Shown here: positions 59,045 through 64,000 of the stretch, in pieces
Position numbering within the stretch: position 1 is the stretch's first letter
Layout: the number at the start of each line of letters is the position of its first letter
NCBI GenBank assembly: GCA_021201755.1
Contig: JAJQEI010000037.1
Coordinates: 310,001-374,000, forward strand
DNA from: Ruminococcus sp.
GTDB lineage: Bacteria; Bacillota; Clostridia; Oscillospirales; Ruminococcaceae
DNA length: 64,000 bases
Direction: 5' to 3'
The notes under the pieces: model-generated
Database searches by the model: none
Told to the model about the DNA's origin: nothing
What the model saw: only the letters and a program-made list of their open reading frames with translations
Position numbers and translations under genes: made by a program

Positions 59045-60067
59045 ATGGAGAATATAGCTGCAAATTCTGAAATACAAGTGACAGTGTTTTGTATCACCTA
59101 TAATCAGGAAAAATATATTCAAAAAACGTTGGAAGGATTTGTTTCACAAAAAACTGCATTTCCTTTCGAGGTGTTAGTTCATGATGACGCTTCAACTGAC
59201 GGTACAGCTGAGATTATCCGTGCATATGAAAAAAAATATCCAAAAATCATCAAACCAGTTTATCAAAAGAAAAATCAATATTCTCAAGGTGTTAAAATTA
59301 TTTCGAGTATTTTGATGCCGAAGGCAAAAGGCAAATACTTTGCTTTTTGTGAGGGAGACGATTATTGGTGCGATGATTTGAAATTGCAAAAGCAATTTGA
59401 CATTATGGAACAAAATTCAAATTGCAGTATCTGTGTTCACAAGGTGCAGTGTGTAAACGAAGATGGAACACAAAACGAAAGAGTGATTCCAGAGAAAATG
59501 TATCAATTGCAAGACGGCTTGCAATCAAAAGAAAAAATAGCAGATTGTATTTTTCGGATAGCTGGTTATCCGTTTCACACGAGTTCTTTTTTTCTTCGGC
59601 GTGAAGTTATGGTTGAGCGAGAAAAGAATAAACCAAAGTATGCGGATTATTTTAATGGAGATCAAAGGTGGATTCGCTATGCACTAGATAGTGGTGATTT
59701 TTGGTATTTAGATGAAACAATGTCATGTAGAAGATTATGGAGCGAAGGGAATTGGAGTTCTCGATATGAAGAGCAATCAAGCAAAAAGAAGTGCGCACAT
59801 TGGATTCGATCAATAAAAGGAAATTATATTTATGACAAGGAAGCAGGTGGTACATACCACGATGCGGTATGTCAATGTGAAATTTTTTTAATCAATCGTA
59901 TTGCATGGCTAGATGCTTCATGCCTAGATGAAGCATTAGAAGCAGCACAAATGACCAAAAAAGAGTGGTTGTCTTATTTGCCACTGAAGGAAAGCATGAA
60001 ATTTAGAATTGCACAAAGAGCCCCCCAATTTTATAAATTTTTGAGAAAACTGAAGAGCTTGAAATGA
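59045..60067 (+). CDS. GT2-family glycosyltransferase
   Basis: 340 residues from ATG 59045, just after the rmlB stop; earlier in-frame starts at 59030 or 59033 overlap rmlB. VTVFCITYNQEKYIQKTLEG, FEVLVHDDASTDGTAEII, FAFCEGDDYWCDDLKLQKQF. A second, divergent GT2 in the cluster. The C-terminal region (WLSYLPLKESMKFRIAQRAP) is typical of EPS transferases of this subgroup. Intact. Confidence 0.87.
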   Translation: MENIAANSEIQVTVFCITYNQEKYIQKTLEGFVSQKTAFPFEVLVHDDASTDGTAEIIRAYEKKYPKIIKPVYQKKNQYSQGVKIISSILMPKAKGKYFAFCEGDDYWCDDLKLQKQFDIMEQNSNCSICVHKVQCVNEDGTQNERVIPEKMYQLQDGLQSKEKIADCIFRIAGYPFHTSSFFLRREVMVEREKNKPKYADYFNGDQRWIRYALDSGDFWYLDETMSCRRLWSEGNWSSRYEEQSSKKKCAHWIRSIKGNYIYDKEAGGTYHDAVCQCEIFLINRIAWLDASCLDEALEAAQMTKKEWLSYLPLKESMKFRIAQRAPQFYKFLRKLKSLK

Positions 60068-60133
60068 AAATATACACCTTTCATGTACATGATTTTAGTC
60101 GTGTTTATTTTTAGATAAAGGAAGGAGCCATAA

Positions 60134-61249
60134 ATGTCAAATAAAATTTTAGTCACCCGTTCTTCTATGCCAACATATGAGGAGTATTGTGCGGAAATCA
60201 AGGAATTGTGGGATAGCCGCTGGCTTACCAATATGGGTGTAAAGCATAAGGCGTTTCAGGCTGCACTGGAGGAAAAGCTTGGTGTGCCATACGTTTCTCT
60301 TTTCACCAACGGTCACTTGGCGTTGGAAAATGTGATTGCTGCAATGCAATTTCCAGATGGCGGTGAGGTGATTACAACGCCGTTTACCTTTACTTCTACA
60401 ACAAATGCGATTGTACGGAATCGGTTGACACCGGTTTTTTGTGATATTCATGCAACAGATTTTACAATTGATGTAACGAAAATAGAGTCGCTGATTACAG
60501 AGAAAACTTGTGCGATTGTTCCAGTTCATGTTTATGGGAATATGTGTGATGTTGAAGCAATTCAGAAAATTGCAGATCGATATCATCTGAAAGTGATTTA
60601 TGATGCAGCCCATGCATTTGGTGTAACATACAAAGGGAAAAGTTCTGCTTCCTTTGGCGATGCATCCATATTTAGCTTTCATGCAACAAAAGTATTTCAT
60701 TCTGTAGAGGGCGGAGCAGTTTGCTTTCATGACGAATCACTTGTAGAAGTGTTAAAGGATATCAAAAATTTTGGAATTCGTGGTCCGGAAGAGGTACAGT
60801 ACATAGGTGGCAATGCCAAAATGAATGAATTCCAAGCGGCGATGGGAATTTGTAATTTACGCCATCTTGATGGTGAAATCGAAAAGCGAAAGGCAGTGGT
60901 TGATAGATATTGGATGCACTTAGATCAAGTTGATGGAATTTCTTTGAATCCTATCCAAAAAGATGTAACGTCTAATTATGCCTATTTTCCTGTGGTATTT
61001 TGGGAGGATATATTTGGTGCGACACGAGATGAAGTACAAATGGCACTCGCCAACGAGGAAATTGGAGCAAGAAAATATTTCTATCCGTTGACCAATACTT
61101 TTGGTTGTTTCCATGGAAGATTTGATGTGAATCTGACACCGACTGCTTTGGATATCAGCAAACGTGTTCTTACATTACCGCTTTATGCAGATTTGTCATT
61201 TGAAGATGTTGACAGAATATGTGAAGTTGTGTTAAAATGTAAGAAGTGA
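60134..61249 (+). CDS. DegT/DnrJ/EryC1-family sugar aminotransferase
   Basis: 371 residues, PLP-dependent. VTRSSMPTYEEYCAEIKELW, FTNGHLALENVIAAMQF, VIYDAAHAFGVTYKG, and SFHATKVFHSVEGGAVCFHD with the PLP lysine. Closest in feel to VioA-type dTDP-4-keto-6-deoxyglucose transaminases, which use the RmlA-RmlB product. GAAGGAG is upstream. Intact. The exact sugar position aminated is inferred. Confidence 0.9.
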   Translation: MSNKILVTRSSMPTYEEYCAEIKELWDSRWLTNMGVKHKAFQAALEEKLGVPYVSLFTNGHLALENVIAAMQFPDGGEVITTPFTFTSTTNAIVRNRLTPVFCDIHATDFTIDVTKIESLITEKTCAIVPVHVYGNMCDVEAIQKIADRYHLKVIYDAAHAFGVTYKGKSSASFGDASIFSFHATKVFHSVEGGAVCFHDESLVEVLKDIKNFGIRGPEEVQYIGGNAKMNEFQAAMGICNLRHLDGEIEKRKAVVDRYWMHLDQVDGISLNPIQKDVTSNYAYFPVVFWEDIFGATRDEVQMALANEEIGARKYFYPLTNTFGCFHGRFDVNLTPTALDISKRVLTLPLYADLSFEDVDRICEVVLKCKK

Positions 61250-61315
61250 GGGGGAACAGGAAACAGCTGTTGATTGGCAGTATCAAAAGCGTAAGGAGCG
61301 GAAAGGAAGACTTGG

Positions 61316-62797
61316 ATGGAAGAAAATCAAATCAAAATCAAAACGCTGAGTAATATGATTTGGCGGTTTACAGAACGCTGTGGCGCGCAAGGAGTTGCTT
61401 TTGTTGTTTCAATTGTATTGGCTCGATTGCTGACACCAACAGAATATGGTACGGTAGCATTGATTACTGTTTTTACAACCATATTTCAAGTGTTTGTGGA
61501 CAGCGGTATGGGAAACGCTTTGATACAAAAAAAGAATGCAGATCAGCTTGATTTTTCTTCTGTATTTTATTTTAATATTGTCATGTGCGTTGTTGTCTAT
61601 GCGATTTTATTTGCGATAGCACCACTTATTGCAAGCTTTTATGATGATCCTTCCTTAACACCTATGGTACGAGTGGTGGGACTGACGATTATTATCGCTG
61701 GTTTGAAAAATATACAACAAGCGTATGTTTCAAAGCATCTGTTATTTCGGAAATTCTTTTTTTCCACGTTAGGTGGAACGATCGTTGCTGGCGTTGTTGG
61801 AATTGCGATGGCATATCTAGGCTTTGGTGCTTGGGCAATTGTAGCACAGCAGGTAATCAATGTCTTTATTGACACTTGCATTTTGTATATTACAGTCAGA
61901 TGGAGACCGACAAAACAATTTTCATTGAAGCGGTTAAAACAGCTATTTGGATTTGGTTGGAAACTGTTGGCCTCAAGCTTATTGGATACCGTTTATAATA
62001 ATTTGCGTTCTCTTATTATCGGAAAATTGTATTCATCGGATGATCTCGCATATTACAATAAAGGAAAACAAATTCCAAACTTGTTTATCACAAATATTAA
62101 TAATTCTATTGACAGTGTTTTATTCCCCGTTATGTCTCAAGAACAGAATGATGTGACAAGGATAAAATCTATGCTGCGTCGATCGATTAAGACGAGTGTG
62201 TATATTCTTGCACCTTTGATGATGGGTATTGCTTTTGTTGCTGAGCCATTGATACGATTGTTGTTGACAGAAAAGTGGCTTTCATGTGTATTCTTTTTAC
62301 GTATTTTTTGTATTACTTATATGTTCTATCCGATTCATACGGCAAATCTGAATGCGATAAAAGCAATGGGACGAAGTGATCTCTTTTTAAAACTTGAAAT
62401 TTTGAAAAAAATTGTGGGAATGGCAGCAGTGTTAATTTCCATGTGGTTTGGGGTAAAAGCAATGGCTCTTAGCCTTCTGGTGACGAGCTTACTCAGTCAG
62501 CTAATCAATTCATGGCCGAATAGAAGGCTATTGGATTATGGTTATTTGTCACAGTTGAAAGATATTTTACCGGGTATTTTGTTGGCAGTTTTCATGGGGG
62601 ACTGTGTTTTCCCAATCACATTGCTTGATTTACCAGATATTTTAACATTGGTGATTCAAGTGATTTTGGGAGCTGCAATTTATATCGGTGGTTCGAGATT
62701 ACTGAAGCTGGAAGAATTTTACTATGTTTTAGATATGATAAAATCAATGATGAAGAAAAGACAGAAAAAGGCAGATTTTGAAACAAGAAACGATTGA
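61316..62797 (+). CDS. Polysaccharide flippase (Wzx/MATE-like)
   Basis: 493 residues with about 12 to 14 membrane segments. The N-terminal pattern LSNMIWRFTERCGAQGVAFV, LARLLTPTEYGTVALITVF, and GMGNALIQKKNADQLDFSSV is typical of PST/WzxC exporters. It would move lipid-linked repeat units to the outer face for the polymerase. Intact. Confidence 0.92.
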   Translation: MEENQIKIKTLSNMIWRFTERCGAQGVAFVVSIVLARLLTPTEYGTVALITVFTTIFQVFVDSGMGNALIQKKNADQLDFSSVFYFNIVMCVVVYAILFAIAPLIASFYDDPSLTPMVRVVGLTIIIAGLKNIQQAYVSKHLLFRKFFFSTLGGTIVAGVVGIAMAYLGFGAWAIVAQQVINVFIDTCILYITVRWRPTKQFSLKRLKQLFGFGWKLLASSLLDTVYNNLRSLIIGKLYSSDDLAYYNKGKQIPNLFITNINNSIDSVLFPVMSQEQNDVTRIKSMLRRSIKTSVYILAPLMMGIAFVAEPLIRLLLTEKWLSCVFFLRIFCITYMFYPIHTANLNAIKAMGRSDLFLKLEILKKIVGMAAVLISMWFGVKAMALSLLVTSLLSQLINSWPNRRLLDYGYLSQLKDILPGILLAVFMGDCVFPITLLDLPDILTLVIQVILGAAIYIGGSRLLKLEEFYYVLDMIKSMMKKRQKKADFETRND

Positions 62798-62816
62798 AAG
62801 TGAAAGGTGTATGATT

Positions 62817-63896
62817 ATGGAGAAAAAGTACAAAATTCTAATTACCGGTGCCTGCGGTGTAACATCACGTTCGGTGGTACGTTCCCTAAATCGCAGTGCT
62901 TATTTTAAGGACCAGTGTGAATTTATTGGAACAGACGTGTGCTACAATTTATATGGCATTTATGAGGGACTGTACAGTCGGGTCTATCAGGTTCCGGCGT
63001 ATCACGCTCCCAATTATCGTGAAGCAATACAGGAAATTATCGATGCACACGATATTGAATATGCTATTATCATTCCGGAACCGGAAGCACTATACTGGAG
63101 CAAAAATCCATTTCCGGTGAAGTTTTTCCGCATTCCACCAAAGTTTGGAAGAGCTGTTTTAAGCAAATTACATCTGTATGAGCTTTTGCAGGGTACTGGT
63201 TTGACACCAGATTTTCAACTGGTGAATAAGAAAGAAATATTAGAGAGTGCAAATTCTGTAAAGTTGTCTTATCCCATGTGGATTCGGGATTATTCAGAGG
63301 GCACTACTTCCGGCATGGGTTCCTTTGCACCGGACAACTATGAGGAGTTGAAAGCGTGGCTTTGTATTAATAAAAAAGTGGATACGTTTATGCTTTCCGA
63401 ATTTTTACCGGGTCGGAATCTGGCGTGTTTTTTGATGTATGACAATGGAAAGTTGTTGAAATACGGTGTTGCACAAAGAATTGATTATTTGATGGCAAAA
63501 GTTGCCGTTTCCGGAATCACAGGAAATACCAGTAGAGGCAAGCTGTTAAATGATGAAAATGTTTTTGATGTCGCACGAAATGCAGTAGAATATGTGGCTT
63601 CTACGACGGGCGAAACCATGAATGGATTAGTTGTTGTCGATTTAAAAGAAAATGCTGATGGAAAGCCGATGGTGACAGAAATCAATCTCAGACACGTGGC
63701 ATTCACGTCTACTTTTGCCAATGCCGGTTTCAATTTCTCAGAATATCAAATGCTTCTGCTTAGTGGTCAAAAGGATTTAATTCCTGATGAATTGACGATG
63801 CAGTTCCCAGAGAATAATATCATGCTTCGGGATGTGGACGGATTGCCAATTTATTTGAGTGATTTTGAGGGAATACCATATTCTGTCATGGGATGA
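62817..63896 (+). CDS. ATP-grasp domain protein, carbamoyl-phosphate-synthase-like
   Basis: 359 residues from ATG 62817 (GAAAGG 9 bases upstream; ATG 62811 is possible). N-terminal Rossmann-like part (KILITGACGVTSRSVVRSLN), a middle part with AIIIPEPEALYWSK and SKLHLYELLQGTGLTPDFQL, then the ATP-grasp fold (YPMWIRDYSEGTTSGMGSFA, VDTFMLSEFLPGRNLACFLM, MNGLVVVDLKENADGKPMVT, EINLRHVAFTSTF). Such proteins in EPS loci make amide or ester bonds, for example adding an amino acid to a sugar. The substrate is unknown. Intact. Confidence 0.82.
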   Translation: MEKKYKILITGACGVTSRSVVRSLNRSAYFKDQCEFIGTDVCYNLYGIYEGLYSRVYQVPAYHAPNYREAIQEIIDAHDIEYAIIIPEPEALYWSKNPFPVKFFRIPPKFGRAVLSKLHLYELLQGTGLTPDFQLVNKKEILESANSVKLSYPMWIRDYSEGTTSGMGSFAPDNYEELKAWLCINKKVDTFMLSEFLPGRNLACFLMYDNGKLLKYGVAQRIDYLMAKVAVSGITGNTSRGKLLNDENVFDVARNAVEYVASTTGETMNGLVVVDLKENADGKPMVTEINLRHVAFTSTFANAGFNFSEYQMLLLSGQKDLIPDELTMQFPENNIMLRDVDGLPIYLSDFEGIPYSVMG

Positions 63897-63897
63897 G

Positions 63898-64000
63898 ATG
63901 TTAGAGAAAATGAGTGGAAAAAACTTCTGGGGGAGGATAGAAGCCTTCTTGAAAAGAACTGCATTTTGGACAACTGATTACTTTCATAAGAAACCGGTTC
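63898..64000 (+). CDS. Start of a further gene in the polysaccharide cluster (cut by window end)
   Basis: An ATG one base after the ATP-grasp stop opens a frame that stays open to the window end (MLEKMSGKNFWGRIEAFLKR, then TAFWTTDYFHKKPV). No family can be named from 34 residues. The spacing suggests the same operon. Confidence 0.45.
   Translation, partial: MLEKMSGKNFWGRIEAFLKRTAFWTTDYFHKKPV

Overview
The window is a low-GC, gene-dense chromosomal segment of a Firmicute. The best guess is a gut or rumen Ruminococcus-like member of the Oscillospiraceae. The reasons are several dockerin modules with threonine-rich linkers and ricin-type lectin domains on plant-polysaccharide enzymes, an IspH-S1 fusion, YqfC/YqfD sporulation genes, a type III glutamine synthetase and strong sigma-A promoters. 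The species call is inference.

Layout: (1) 1-2784: tig-clpP-clpX and a 54-aa ORF. (2) 2974-16519: fibrolytic secretome with a PL1 pectate lyase, a PL11 rhamnogalacturonan lyase, a dockerin-bearing metallopeptidase, an intact GH5 cellulase, a DUF3472/ricin protein and a dockerin-bearing surface protein. (3) 16646-21474 (minus): glnN with a long structured leader, an ABC exporter pair and a nitroreductase. (4) 21553-28053: phosphate module pstS-C-A-B, phoU, phoB, phoR. (5) 28098-31497 (minus): DUF3783, a zinc-ribbon membrane protein, dnaC, dnaD. (6) tRNA-Leu and tRNA-Arg, then tepA-ftsK/spoIIIE. (7) 35541-41434: MBL lipoprotein, DUF3006, BaiN-like flavoprotein, cmk, plsC, ispH-rpsA. (8) 41579-49949: SGNH esterase, rlmB, a phosphorylation-motif-deficient P-type ATPase relative, an LCP protein, yqfC-yqfD. 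(9) 50264 to the end: exopolysaccharide cluster with ugd, Alg14/Alg13-type pair, glycosyltransferases, polymerase, rmlA-rmlB, aminotransferase, flippase and ATP-grasp protein.

The most striking property is widespread gene breakage. I count about fifteen in-frame stop codons (TAA, TAG and TGA), at least five frameshifts, one P-loop missense change and two apparent deletion fusions. They fall in the secreted fibre-degrading proteins, the phosphate module, an ABC exporter, two sporulation-type genes (tepA, yqfD) and ugd. The housekeeping genes in the same window (tig, clpP, clpX, glnN, dnaC, dnaD, ftsK, cmk, plsC, ispH-rpsA, rlmB) read cleanly. This looks like recent pseudogenisation of dispensable functions, although assembly error must be excluded. 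No single stop-codon reassignment explains it, because all three stop codons are involved and all also end intact genes.

Functionally, the fibrolytic enzymes would bind a cellulosome scaffold through their dockerins and cut pectin, rhamnogalacturonan and beta-glucan. The pst/pho genes would import phosphate and sense its shortage. The final cluster would make a surface polysaccharide from UDP-glucuronate and dTDP-4-keto-6-deoxyglucose-derived sugars. I saw no CRISPR array, prophage or insertion sequence.
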